Shown piece by piece: positions 8,612-16,566 of a stretch of 44,588 nt of DNA. The DNA comes from an uncultured Prevotella sp. (GTDB lineage: Bacteria > Bacteroidota > Bacteroidia > Bacteroidales > Bacteroidaceae): assembly GCA_905233245.1 (NCBI GenBank), contig CAJODK010000013.1, forward strand, positions 1-44,588, written 5' to 3'. The notes under the pieces were generated by a model, which worked only from the letters and a program-made list of their open reading frames with translations, ran no database searches and was not told the DNA's origin. Both the position numbers and the translations under genes were made by a program. The number at the start of each line of letters is the position of its first letter. The first letter of the stretch is position 1.

Positions 8612-9429
8612 ACATATACGACCAGATGGTTGCTGAATACCAGCAGCAAACCAGCACCTCCACGCCCAATGTGGAACAGGAGGTGATGCAGAAGATAGCG
8701 CTTGCGGGACTCTGTCGTGGAGGATTCTTCAAGCATGCCGCCTTTTATGGTGGCACGTGTCTGAGGCTACTTCATCAGTTGCCTCGCTACTCTGAGGATA
8801 TGGACTTCACACTCAAAGAAAAGGGTAGCGACGTTCATTTGGAAGATTTCTTTCCCTATATCATCGAGGAATTTCATCTGGCGGGGCATGAGGTGGTTAT
8901 TCAGAAGAAAGACAAAAAGATATTTGGACGTGTAGAATCCGCATTCCTCAAGGAGAACACGGAGATTTTTGACATCAAATTCCAGACAAAAAAGACTATA
9001 AAGGTAAAAATAGAAATGGACACAGATCCGCCACTGGGTTTCGAGACGGAAGACTTGCCCTTGTTTCGCCCATATCCTTTTGTGGTGTGCTGCGTAGCCC
9101 TTCCTGACCTTTATGCAGGTAAGATGCACGCTCTGCTCTACCGCAACTGGAAGACCAGGGTGAAGGGTCGCGACTGGTATGATTTCCAATGGTATGTGGC
9201 CAATCGCGTACCGCTTAATTTTGCCCATCTGCAGCAGCGCATCCGTGAGTTCAATGGTGAGGATATCACTAAGGAGCGTTTTATGGAGATGCTGCATGAG
9301 AAGCTGTCAACTACCAATATAGAATCTGTGAAGCAGGATGTCAGAAGTTTTATTTTCAATCCGCATGAACTCGATATCTGGTCCAATGATTACTTCATGA
9401 GGTTGGCGGATATGATGGTACTACAGTGA
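8608..9429 (+). CDS. abiEii: Type IV toxin-antitoxin system toxin, AbiEii nucleotidyltransferase
   Basis: The 273-residue protein starts at the ATG overlapping the antitoxin stop; the longer reading at 8545 lies inside abiEi. The nucleotidyltransferase signature is intact: AFYGGTCLRLLHQLPRYSED followed by MDF (residues about 45-68), with metal-binding acidic residues in SEDMDF. The family's later motif is present as DLYAGKMHALLYR and KGRDWYDFQWY (about 165-195). Related toxins transfer nucleotides, some to tRNA, halting growth and in some cases aborting phage infection. The specific target here is unknown. There is no sign of truncation. Confidence 0.9.
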   Translation: MNIYDQMVAEYQQQTSTSTPNVEQEVMQKIALAGLCRGGFFKHAAFYGGTCLRLLHQLPRYSEDMDFTLKEKGSDVHLEDFFPYIIEEFHLAGHEVVIQKKDKKIFGRVESAFLKENTEIFDIKFQTKKTIKVKIEMDTDPPLGFETEDLPLFRPYPFVVCCVALPDLYAGKMHALLYRNWKTRVKGRDWYDFQWYVANRVPLNFAHLQQRIREFNGEDITKERFMEMLHEKLSTTNIESVKQDVRSFIFNPHELDIWSNDYFMRLADMMVLQ

Positions 9430-9587
9430 CCCCTAATTCTTCCCATCTCAATACGAGTTTGACACTCCGTCTTGGTGAGGGAGTAGTAGCAGCGCATCTG
9501 GCCGTTGGCGTCCTTGTAAGACCCGAGCCGAAAATTCGACCCGGCTATTTTCATCCATGCTGGTTCCATTCTTCTTTTTCCCCCCAC
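9390..9587 (-). CDS. Small hypothetical ORF, possibly a gene fragment
   Basis: This 65-codon ORF runs opposite to the end of abiEii and overlaps it by 40 bp. Its middle (EPAWMKIAGSNFRLGSYKDA, then NGQMRCYYSLTKTECQTR) has the composition of a real protein, but the last 20 codons are antisense to abiEii and probably meaningless. No signal peptide or known domain is visible. It may be the surviving piece of a larger gene, since the neighbouring 300 bp also hold gene debris. Confidence 0.25.
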   Translation of the reverse strand: MGGKRRMEPAWMKIAGSNFRLGSYKDANGQMRCYYSLTKTECQTRIEMGRIRGHCSTIISANLMK

Positions 9588-9668
9588 AATGCCGTTACAG
9601 CGTGACAGTGTGACAGTTCCAAAGTAGGTATTGCAGAGCTCCAGCCGACCTTAGCTAAGCAACAGCGC

Positions 9669-9687
9669 GCCCTTGCTAAGCAAGGGC
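9669..9687. other. Strong hairpin in the decayed intergenic stretch
   Basis: GCCCTTGC (9669-9676) and GCAAGGGC (9680-9687) form a perfect 8-bp stem with a TAA loop. The nonamer GCTAAGCAA in it also occurs just upstream at about 9654. There is no T-run, so it is not a clear terminator. The rest of 9588-9702 shows only an octamer duplication (GTGACAGT twice, near 9615) and nothing else I can name. Confidence 0.45.
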
Positions 9688-9702
9688 AGTTTCGTGAAAT
9701 AG

Positions 9703-9856
9703 GCAGGCGGCTCGGACATTACCAACATGCATAATCTGGAGGACGATGCAACGGGAGTTGTTTCAGTTCACAGTTCACAGTTCGCATCGGAAGGTGATTA
9801 AGAACGGACACCTGTACATAGGTGAGTATAACATCTTTGGTCAGCGAGTAAAGTAA
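9703..9856 (+). pseudogene. Remnant of a secreted-protein C-terminal tail
   Basis: The last 21 sense codons before the TAA at 9854 encode KVIKNGHLYIGEYNIFGQRV plus K. This matches 16 of 21 residues at the very end of the pectinesterase gene (KVIKNGKLYIGDYNVSGHRV plus K, ending 43876). A plausible preceding piece (GSDITNMHNLEDDATGVVSV from 9709) is in another frame, separated by a frameshift near a three-unit 7-bp repeat, and a stop lies at 9700-9702. No start or enzyme domain remains. I infer the dead 3' end of a lost exported glycan enzyme. Confidence 0.6.
9764..9784. repeat. Heptamer tandem repeat, 3 units (CAGTTCA type)
   Basis: Two identical CAGTTCA units and one CAGTTCG unit run head to tail. 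The array sits exactly where the pseudogene tail changes frame. Confidence 0.7.
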
Positions 9857-9882
9857 GGAGTGATGAGGAATAGGTGAACGGT

Positions 9883-11664
9883 CTAAGGGCGATTGCCACC
9901 AGGACCGAAGCCGCCAGGACCACCGCTATTGCCACTGGAACCGTTGACCCACTGGCTGCTGCTGAGGGTGGTGGAAGAGGATGTGTTGCCATTGACGAGG
10001 AGAGAGCATGACCTGCCTTTCTGCATCTCCGGAGTGGAGATGAGGAAGGTGCCGCCGCTGTAGGCGCGCGGACTGGTGAGCGTCATGATGGTGGAGCCGC
10101 CAATCTGCAGGGTGATACTGGCGCCCTGAGCAACACTTGCCGTGGTGATGAGGGCTGACTGCGTGCAGGCGCTCTCGGTAGGGGTGGAGAGATTGCTGCC
10201 TCCCATGCCGATGATATAGCCGCCTGTGAAAGAGAGAGTATTGTTGTCGCAGTCGATGCCGCACTCGGCTCCCGTGGCGCCGCTGGCCATCACCGTACCT
10301 CCTGAGATGTAGATGGTGCCGTTGGCATCGATAGCGTCATTGCTGGTGCTGTAGGCATAGACATGTCCTCCGCTGATGTTTATCCTGCCCTTGCCAGCAT
10401 AGGTGTTGCCAGAATTGTTTTCCGTAGAGATGCCGGCATTGATAGCGTCGTCGCCAGCGTATGCCTCTACGGTGCCGCCAGTGACGGTGAGATTCATCTT
10501 ACTCTCGATACCCTCGGAATTGACTGCCTTGACCTTGACGGTGCCTCCAGAGATGGTGAGGGAGCCCGTGCCGAGGTCGGTCTCGCCTACGTGGATGCCC
10601 TTAGGATTGGCGTCTTCGTAGTTGGAGTAACTGTCGAGTTGTGACATGCTGACCACGAGGTCGCTGCCATTGTAGCGCACGAGATTGCTGCCCGTAGTGA
10701 TGACCTCCACGGTGCCGCCGGAGATGGTGAGGGTGTTGTCGGCACGCAGGCCCTTGCCGCCATTGCCAGTGGCCATGCACTGCACAGTGCCGCCAGAAAC
10801 GGTAATAGCAGGTGCCTTGATGCAAGTGGCGGCGGAGTAGTCGCTCTCGTCGCTGTCCCACTCGGCAGGGGCGTTATTGATGACGGTGGTGCGACCACCC
10901 TTGAAGTCGATGGATGTCTCGCTCTTCAGTCCCTTCTTGCCCGTAGCGCCGCTGGCGACAGTGATATTGAGCACCACGCCGGGATTGACGGTCATAGCAT
11001 CGGTGCTACTGATGGCGCCTTTGGCTGAGGTGGTGACATTAAGCACGCCAGAACCGAGGATGTCGAGCTTCTGATAGGTGGCAAAGGTGCCGTCGCTGTT
11101 CTCCGTATCGTCACCCACCTCGATACTCTTCTTGGCGGTGGAGGTGATGGTGCTGGTGCCGTCTAGAACGAGTTCCACATTGCCACCCTTTGTGGCTCCG
11201 ATGGCCTTGGCGGTGGTGTGGAGCGTGACATCGCTCAGGGTGACGGTGATATCGCCCGTACCTTTATAATTAAAGGCGGCACTGGAACCCTCGCCGGAGT
11301 TGCCCGTGAGGACGTAGTTGACGTCGGCTGTGGTGGCCGTCACGCTCTGCCCGCTGATGGTGACAAGGCTGGCATCAGAGGCAGTGGCAGTGCCATCGCT
11401 ATTGAAGGTAATCAGTACGCTCTGCGAACGAGAGGTGGGCGAAGCGGCTGTCTCGCCAGTGGCGGCGGTAGTCTGGGTGATGGCGAAAGTGCCAAAGTCA
11501 CTCATCTGCATGCTCACGGCATCGCCCGAAGAGGCGTTGTCGTCGCTACTCGTGGTCGTGCTACCATCAGTGCTTACTAGGCTTGCGATAGGGTCGTCAT
11601 CACCGCATGCTGCAACCATCGTAAGGCTGAGCATCATCATAATTGTTTTTACAGAAATCTTCAT
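9883..11664 (-). CDS. Cthe_2159-like carbohydrate-binding beta-helix lipoprotein
   Basis: The 593-residue protein begins with a lipoprotein signal (MMLSLTMVAAC, cysteine near residue 20) followed by a Ser/Thr/Asp linker. From residue about 115 it resembles the Cthe_2159 family: FNYKGTGDITVTLSDVTL, KLDILGSGVLNVTTSAKGAI and seven copies of a strand-turn motif of the type ISGGTV between residues about 290 and 480, the signature of a right-handed parallel beta-helix. Cthe_2159 from Clostridium thermocellum has a pectate-lyase-like helix and binds cellulose and polygalacturonate, so pectin binding is a reasonable guess given the pectin locus 10 kb away. The C-terminus is Gly/Pro-rich (GGPGGFGPGGNRP). 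No catalytic residues are recognised. Confidence 0.8.
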   Translation of the reverse strand: MKISVKTIMMMLSLTMVAACGDDDPIASLVSTDGSTTTSSDDNASSGDAVSMQMSDFGTFAITQTTAATGETAASPTSRSQSVLITFNSDGTATASDASLVTISGQSVTATTADVNYVLTGNSGEGSSAAFNYKGTGDITVTLSDVTLHTTAKAIGATKGGNVELVLDGTSTITSTAKKSIEVGDDTENSDGTFATYQKLDILGSGVLNVTTSAKGAISSTDAMTVNPGVVLNITVASGATGKKGLKSETSIDFKGGRTTVINNAPAEWDSDESDYSAATCIKAPAITVSGGTVQCMATGNGGKGLRADNTLTISGGTVEVITTGSNLVRYNGSDLVVSMSQLDSYSNYEDANPKGIHVGETDLGTGSLTISGGTVKVKAVNSEGIESKMNLTVTGGTVEAYAGDDAINAGISTENNSGNTYAGKGRINISGGHVYAYSTSNDAIDANGTIYISGGTVMASGATGAECGIDCDNNTLSFTGGYIIGMGGSNLSTPTESACTQSALITTASVAQGASITLQIGGSTIMTLTSPRAYSGGTFLISTPEMQKGRSCSLLVNGNTSSSTTLSSSQWVNGSSGNSGGPGGFGPGGNRP

Positions 11665-11719
11665 AATGAATAGTATTTGCAGTTAGTTCTTTTGCTGAAA
11701 TAACGAGCGGGAAAAGAAA

Positions 11720-11754
11720 AAAGGTATGTAAGTTTAGTTTTTTTACATACCTTT
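11720..11754 (-). terminator. Intrinsic terminator downstream of the aminopeptidase gene
   Basis: A perfect 12-bp inverted repeat (AAAGGTATGTAA at 11720-11731, TTACATACCTTT at 11743-11754) with an 11-base loop is followed on the minus strand by a T-rich run (plus-strand 11712-11722 is nearly all A). It lies 73 bp past the aminopeptidase stop and 55 bp before the next minus-strand gene. Confidence 0.8.
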
Positions 11755-11826
11755 GTGCTACGTTAATATTGAACAACTGCTAACGACTATTCAATTAACA
11801 TTATTTACTCAAACGGATACCTACCT

Positions 11827-13599
11827 TCATGCCATCGTAGGCGTTGAGTCGATAAGCCATTGCCTGTCACCCTCGTCAGTGAGGAGGGGAAGGAGGGATT
11901 CGCGTACATGCTGGTGGTAGTCGTTGAGCCACGCCACTTCATCTGCCCTGAGCATGGACCACTCGATGGGTGTCATATCGATAGGGCAGAGGGTGAGGGG
12001 GTGCAATTTGATAAAGTTCCCGTTAACGTTAACTACCTCCATCATATTCTCCGTACGGATGCCAAACTTGCCCTCGAGGTAGATGCCTGGTTCGTCGGTG
12101 ACTACCATACCTGCATGGAGTGGTGCGGGACGCCAGTCGAGACGTATGGCATGAGGACCTTCGTGGACGCATAGGCGCCACCCTACGCCGTGACCGGTGC
12201 CGTGGAGGTAGTTGTAGCCTCCCTGCCACACCTCGGAACGGGCGATGGCGTCCACCTGGGTGCCATTGATGCCGTCAGGGAACTGACGGGTGGCGAGGGC
12301 GATATTCGCCTTGAGAACATAGGTGTAGGCGCGCTTCATCTCATCGGTCAGTGGACCGAGAGCTATGGTGCGGGTTATGTCGGTAGTGCCACAATCGTAC
12401 TGCGCTCCAGAATCGACGAGTAGCAGTCCCTCTGGACGAAGTGGGGCGTCAGTCTCTGGTGTGGCGCTGTAGTGAACGATGGCGCCGTGGGCGTTGTAAC
12501 CGCTGATGGTACCAAAGGAGAGGTCGAGACAGTGGGGATTCTCACGTCGCAGTGCCTCCAACTTATTGCTGACGCTTATCTCTGTCTCACCGCCTGCCTC
12601 GACAGCAGGGATGAGCCAGCGCAGGAAGCGCACCATCGCCACACCATCATAGAGCATCGCCTGACGGAACCCAGCGAGTTCGGTCTCGTTCTTCACCGCC
12701 TTGAAGGAGATGATGGGAGAAGGGGAGGCAACTGCCTGTTCCTTCACCTTATTATATAGGGTGTAGTTGGCGGTGTCGGGGTCGATGAGGATGCGAGAGG
12801 TCGAAAGTCGAAGGTCAAAGGTCAAAGGTGAGAGGGGAGAGGTGAGAGGTGAGAGGTAAGAGGATACCTTTACGCCGGCGTCACTGAGTTGCTTCTGCGC
12901 TTCGTTGGTGAGGTAGCCATTGCAGCATAGCGTGGCATCATCGAGGGTGATGACGAGATAGGAGATGAAGACGGGCGTCATGGGTACGTCATTGCCTCGC
13001 AGATTGAGGGTCCAGGCGATGGACATGAGGTCGGTGACCACATGGGCATCACAGTGCTCCTGGCGCATCACCTCGCGAATGCGATTCAGTTTGCTCGTGA
13101 CACTCTCACCTGCCTCAGTCTCGGGGATAGCATATATCTCGGACTTGGGCAGGGCGGGACGGTCCTTCCACAGCATACAGGCTGCATCGTAGTTGGTGCG
13201 CACGGAGACGCCGATGCGTCTCAGGGCAGTCTGCAGAGCCGTCACCTCACTATAATTCATCACCATACCATCGACAGCCACCACGCGACCGTTGGCGGAG
13301 GAGAGTTTCCTCAGTAGCCAGTCGGTGATGGAGGGAGTATCGGCGAGACCATCCTTCATGAGTGTCCAGGAGGAGGAGAGTTGCCTCTCTGCCTGCAGAA
13401 AATATCGCGAGTCGGTCCACAGCGCCGCCTCGTTGAGTGTCACGACAGCGGTGCCGGCACTTCCCGTGAAACCGCTTATCCACTCGCGTACACGCCAATG
13501 GGGAGCGACATACTCACTACCGTGAGGGTCACTGCTGGGGAGGATGATGGCGTCGATGCTTTCTGCGCGCATCTCATGGCGCAATTGTTCTAGCTTCAC
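11827..13599 (-). CDS. pepP: Xaa-Pro aminopeptidase (aminopeptidase P, M24 family)
   Basis: This 590-residue cytoplasmic metallopeptidase removes N-terminal residues preceding proline. It has the three-domain form: two creatinase-like N-terminal domains (SSDPHGSEYVAPHWRVREWI and FTGSAGTAVVT near residues 22-50) and the C-terminal M24 domain. Metal ligands are visible in LLVDSGAQYDCGTTDITRT, GTGHGVGW, TDEPGIYLEGKFGIRTEN and MMEV. Between the N-terminal domains lies a Ser/Pro/Leu/Thr stretch (SYLSPLTSPLSPLTFDLR, near residues 247-265) encoded entirely by a nine-unit heptamer array, which looks like an inserted linker. It starts 3 bp after the MaoC gene stop, so the two form one operon. Confidence 0.94.
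   Translation of the reverse strand: MKLEQLRHEMRAESIDAIILPSSDPHGSEYVAPHWRVREWISGFTGSAGTAVVTLNEAALWTDSRYFLQAERQLSSSWTLMKDGLADTPSITDWLLRKLSSANGRVVAVDGMVMNYSEVTALQTALRRIGVSVRTNYDAACMLWKDRPALPKSEIYAIPETEAGESVTSKLNRIREVMRQEHCDAHVVTDLMSIAWTLNLRGNDVPMTPVFISYLVITLDDATLCCNGYLTNEAQKQLSDAGVKVSSYLSPLTSPLSPLTFDLRLSTSRILIDPDTANYTLYNKVKEQAVASPSPIISFKAVKNETELAGFRQAMLYDGVAMVRFLRWLIPAVEAGGETEISVSNKLEALRRENPHCLDLSFGTISGYNAHGAIVHYSATPETDAPLRPEGLLLVDSGAQYDCGTTDITRTIALGPLTDEMKRAYTYVLKANIALATRQFPDGINGTQVDAIARSEVWQGGYNYLHGTGHGVGWRLCVHEGPHAIRLDWRPAPLHAGMVVTDEPGIYLEGKFGIRTENMMEVVNVNGNFIKLHPLTLCPIDMTPIEWSMLRADEVAWLNDYHQHVRESLLPLLTDEGDRQWLIDSTPTMA
12800..12862. repeat. Heptamer tandem repeat, 9 units, inside pepP
   Basis: Nine consecutive 7-bp units span exactly 63 bp, i.e. 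21 codons, so the reading frame is kept. Plus-strand unit types are GTCGAAA, GTCGAAG, GTCAAAG (twice), GTGAGAG (three times), GGGAGAG and GTAAGAG, grading from one variant to the next. Confidence 0.9.
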
Positions 13600-13602
13600 C
13601 TC

Positions 13603-14064
13603 TTAATTATTGAAATAGTAAATAAAGATAGCGATACCCTCAAGAGCCTTCTTGCCCGTCTCCTTGACCTGCATGGTAAACTTAATCTCGGTCTTGACAG
13701 CACCACGCAGATTGACGATGCTCTGCAGGGTAGTGGTGAGGTTGAGGCTCTGACCGCTGAGAACGGGTTGTCCGAACTTCATCTTGTCAATACCGTAGTT
13801 GACGAGCATCTTGACATTCTGAACGTCAACAATCTGGCCCCACAGGTAGGGGAGGACGGAGAGGGTGAGGTAGCCGTGAGCGATGGTGGTGCCAAACTGA
13901 CTCTCGGTCTTGGCTCTCTCTGTATCGATGTGTATCCACTGATGGTCGAGGGTGGCATCTGCAAAGAGATTGATGCGCTCCTGAGTGAGTTCTACATAGT
14001 CACTGGTGCCAAGCACCTGGCCCTCATACTGGGCGAAATCTTCAAAACTGGTGATTGTAAGCAT
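13603..14064 (-). CDS. MaoC-family (R)-specific enoyl-CoA hydratase
   Basis: This 153-residue protein is a single hot-dog fold of the MaoC/PhaJ type. The hydratase motif is present: DATLDHQWIHID (residues about 38-49, with the catalytic Asp and His) followed by GTTIAHGYLTLSVLP. Such enzymes hydrate trans-2-enoyl-CoA to the (R)-3-hydroxyacyl form in the cytoplasm; the physiological substrate here is not evident. It is the promoter-proximal gene of the operon with pepP, read from the divergent promoter shared with feoAB. Its leader contains a heptamer array. Confidence 0.88.
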   Translation of the reverse strand: MLTITSFEDFAQYEGQVLGTSDYVELTQERINLFADATLDHQWIHIDTERAKTESQFGTTIAHGYLTLSVLPYLWGQIVDVQNVKMLVNYGIDKMKFGQPVLSGQSLNLTTTLQSIVNLRGAVKTEIKFTMQVKETGKKALEGIAIFIYYFNN

Positions 14065-14084
14065 CGTTTTATATTTTATAAAAA

Positions 14085-14126
14085 GTTATAAGTTGTGAGT
14101 TATAAGTTATAAGTTGTGAGTTTGTG
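14085..14126. repeat. Heptamer tandem repeat in the MaoC leader, 5-6 units
   Basis: Units GTTATAA (three) and GTTGTGA (two) run from 14085 to 14119, with a weaker sixth unit to 14126. The array lies between the predicted transcription start of the MaoC operon and its start codon, so it would be transcribed into the leader. Confidence 0.85.
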
Positions 14127-14127
14127 C

Positions 14128-14160
14128 TTGCAAAGTTACAAAAAAAATCGTAACTTTGCA
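14128..14160. promoter_or_regulatory. Overlapping divergent promoters built as an inverted repeat (MaoC / feoAB)
   Basis: TGCAAAGTTAC (14129-14139) and GTAACTTTGCA (14150-14160) form a perfect 11-bp inverted repeat. On the plus strand TTG (14128-14130), 20 bp and TAACTTTG (14151-14158) make a consensus promoter for feoAB. On the minus strand TAACTTTG (14138-14131) serves the MaoC operon; its -33 position reads GTG instead of TTG. The two promoters occupy the same DNA. Confidence 0.75.
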
Positions 14161-14187
14161 CCAACTTTGAGAAAAATCCATAGGAAG

Positions 14188-16566
14188 ATGAATCTGTCCA
14201 AACTAAAAATAGGTGAAACGGCACGCATCAAGAGTGTGGGCGGTGAGGGTTCACTGCGCCACCACTTCCTAGACATGGGACTGGTGCCGGGCACTAATGT
14301 GACCCTGAAGAAACTGGCTCCGATGGGCGACCCGATGCAGTTTGAACTCTACGGATACGCACTGACACTGAGGAGGGAGGATGCGGAAAAGATTCTCGTG
14401 AGCGAGAATCTTAACGTCAACGTTAACGTTAACGTGAACTCTAACTCCCCTCAACTTATTACTGGTAAGGCGGGAGTAGGTCTGCACCCTGGTATTGGTG
14501 AGGGCGGTCGCTACCACGATGCTACACACGAGAATCCGCTGCCAGAGGGTACGGTAATCCGCTTTGCCCTCGCTGGCAATCAGAATTGTGGCAAGACGAC
14601 ACTCTTCAATCAACTGACGGGTGCCAATCAGCATGTGGGAAACTTCCCGGGAGTGACAGTGGACCGCAAGAGCGGTACGATACGCGGACACAAGAAGACC
14701 GAGATAACGGACCTGCCAGGCATCTACAGCCTCTCACCATATACGAGCGAAGAGGTGGTAAGCAGGGAGTTTATCCTGGGTACCAACAGCGAGAAGCCCC
14801 ACTGCATCATCAATGTCGTGGATGCCACCAATATAGAGCGCAATCTGTACCTCACCATACAACTCATGGAACTCGGAGTGCCTATGGTGCTCGCCCTCAA
14901 TATGATGGACGAGATGGAGGGTAATGGTGGTACGGTGCGCGTGAACAGGATGGAGCAACTGTTGGGAATACCAGTGGTGCCTATCGTGGCATCGAAGAAT
15001 CAGGGTGTGGAAGAGCTCGTGGAGCATGCCATGCACATAGCACGCTATCAGGAGGTACCGGCAAGGCAGGACTTCTGCTCGCCTGAGGACCATCGTGGAG
15101 CAGTACACCGCTGTCTGCACGCCATAATGCACCTGATAGAAGACCATGCAGAGAGGGCAGGGATGCCGGCACGATTCGCTACCGCCAAACTGGTGGAGGG
15201 TGACCGTCTGGTGGAGAAGAGCCTAAAACTATCCAATAACGAGAAGGAGACCATAGAGCATATCATGCTCCAGATGGAAGAGGAGCGTGGCATGGACCGC
15301 GCTGCTGCTATGGCAGACATGCGATACAGTTTTATAGAGCGCCTGTGTCAGCAGACCGTGGTGCATCCTAAGGAGAGCAAGGAAGCACGCCGCTCGCAGA
15401 GGATAGACAATATACTGACGGGCAAATGGACCGCACTGCCAGGATTTGCTGTGATAATGGCACTGACATTCTACCTCACCTTCGACCTGCTGGGAGGCAC
15501 CATGCAGGGATGGATGGAGGAGGCGATAGAGTGGTTTACGGATCAGTCGCGTTCAGCGATGGAATCGTGGAAAGTGAATGACGTGGTGCAGTCGCTCATC
15601 CTCGATGGCGTCTATGCTGGTGTGGGCGCGGTGGCAAGTTTTGTGCCTATCATCGTACTGCTGTTTTTCTTCCTCAGTATGCTGGAGGATACGGGCTACA
15701 TGGCTCGCATCGCCTTCGTGGTGGATAAACTCCTGCGACGCCTCGGACTGTCAGGACGTAGCATAGTGCCCCTGCTGATGGGATTCGGCTGTTCGGTGCC
15801 AGCGGTGATGTCCAGTCGCACGCTGCCATCCATGAGAGACCGTCGCCTCACGGTGATGCTCATACCATTCATGTCATGTACTGCAAAACTGCCCATATAC
15901 GCTTTCTTCTGCGCTGTATTCTTCCCTGACAATGCAGCGCTGGTGATGTGCGGACTGTACCTATTCGGAGTCATCACGGGCATACTGACTGCGCTGGTGC
16001 TGAAGCGGACGGTATTCAAGGGAGAGGCGGTGCCATTTGTGATGGAACTGCCCAACTATCGCATGCCAAGTATGCGAAATACCCTGCAACTGCTGTGGGA
16101 GAAGACGAGCGACTTCCTCTCTCGCGCCTTCACCGTCATATTCTGCGCCACGATAGTGATATGGTTCCTTCAGAGTTTCTCCTTCCACCTGCAGATGGTG
16201 GAAGACCAGTCAGAGAGCATGCTGGGACAGGTGGCTTCGGTGGTAGCACCACTGTTCACACCACTGGGATTCGGTGACTGGCGTATGGTGACCGCCCTTG
16301 TAGGAGGATTCCTTGCCAAGGAGAGCGTAGTGAGCACCATCACTGTGCTTATGGGGCCAGGGATATCTCTCACCTCTCTCCTCTCACCTCTCGCTACTCT
16401 TTCCTTCCTCATATTCTGCCTGCTCTACACCCCATGTGCAGCAGCTATAGCATCGATACGACGCGAACTGGGCAACCGTGATGCCCTGATAATAGTGGTG
16501 TTCCAGTGTCTCATAGCCTATCTGATGGCTTTCATCGTATATCAAATTATGCATTATGCATTTTGA
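14188..16566 (+). CDS. feoB: Ferrous iron transporter, FeoA-FeoB fusion
   Basis: The 792-residue protein imports Fe(II). Residues 1-73 are a FeoA SH3-like domain (MNLSKLKIGETARIKSV). A short linker encoded by a 6-bp repeat (NVNVNVNVNSNS, near residues 75-87) leads to the FeoB G domain: GNQNCGKTTLFNQLTG (near 132), DLPGIYS (near 178), NMMDE (near 237). The C-terminal transmembrane part has both gate repeats (LLMGFGCSVPAVMSSRTL and GGFLAKESVVSTITVL). I chose the ATG at 14188; the longer frame to 14116 crosses the promoter. FeoA/FeoB fusions are common in Bacteroidetes. The last codons and the stop are part of a heptamer array shared with the next gene. Confidence 0.96.
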   Translation: MNLSKLKIGETARIKSVGGEGSLRHHFLDMGLVPGTNVTLKKLAPMGDPMQFELYGYALTLRREDAEKILVSENLNVNVNVNVNSNSPQLITGKAGVGLHPGIGEGGRYHDATHENPLPEGTVIRFALAGNQNCGKTTLFNQLTGANQHVGNFPGVTVDRKSGTIRGHKKTEITDLPGIYSLSPYTSEEVVSREFILGTNSEKPHCIINVVDATNIERNLYLTIQLMELGVPMVLALNMMDEMEGNGGTVRVNRMEQLLGIPVVPIVASKNQGVEELVEHAMHIARYQEVPARQDFCSPEDHRGAVHRCLHAIMHLIEDHAERAGMPARFATAKLVEGDRLVEKSLKLSNNEKETIEHIMLQMEEERGMDRAAAMADMRYSFIERLCQQTVVHPKESKEARRSQRIDNILTGKWTALPGFAVIMALTFYLTFDLLGGTMQGWMEEAIEWFTDQSRSAMESWKVNDVVQSLILDGVYAGVGAVASFVPIIVLLFFFLSMLEDTGYMARIAFVVDKLLRRLGLSGRSIVPLLMGFGCSVPAVMSSRTLPSMRDRRLTVMLIPFMSCTAKLPIYAFFCAVFFPDNAALVMCGLYLFGVITGILTALVLKRTVFKGEAVPFVMELPNYRMPSMRNTLQLLWEKTSDFLSRAFTVIFCATIVIWFLQSFSFHLQMVEDQSESMLGQVASVVAPLFTPLGFGDWRMVTALVGGFLAKESVVSTITVLMGPGISLTSLLSPLATLSFLIFCLLYTPCAAAIASIRRELGNRDALIIVVFQCLIAYLMAFIVYQIMHYAF
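14413..14448. repeat. Hexamer repeat encoding the FeoA-FeoB linker
   Basis: Six units of AACGTT type (AACGTC, AACGTT twice, AACGTG, AACTCT, AACTCC) give an Asn-Val repeat exactly at the domain junction. A period of 6 keeps the frame at any copy number. Confidence 0.8.
16365..16392. repeat. Heptamer tandem repeat inside feoB, 4 units
   Basis: Units ATCTCTC, ACCTCTC, TCCTCTC and ACCTCTC, with a weaker fifth to 16399, encode SLTSLLSPLA between the last gate segment and the final membrane helices. The same unit type recurs in the gene at 18284. Confidence 0.75.

Noticed and set aside
9764..9784. Heptamer arrays considered as CRISPR or VNTR loci
   Set aside because: Units are 7 bp with no spacers, arrays are 3-9 units long and no cas genes are present, so CRISPR is excluded. 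Variable number is possible but cannot be shown from one sequence.
11780..11826. Minus-strand stretch reading LNAYDGMKVGIRLSK then stop, just past the pepP end
   Set aside because: It resembles the last strand of an outer membrane protein, but it is only 15 codons, overlaps the pepP end in another frame, and may be chance.
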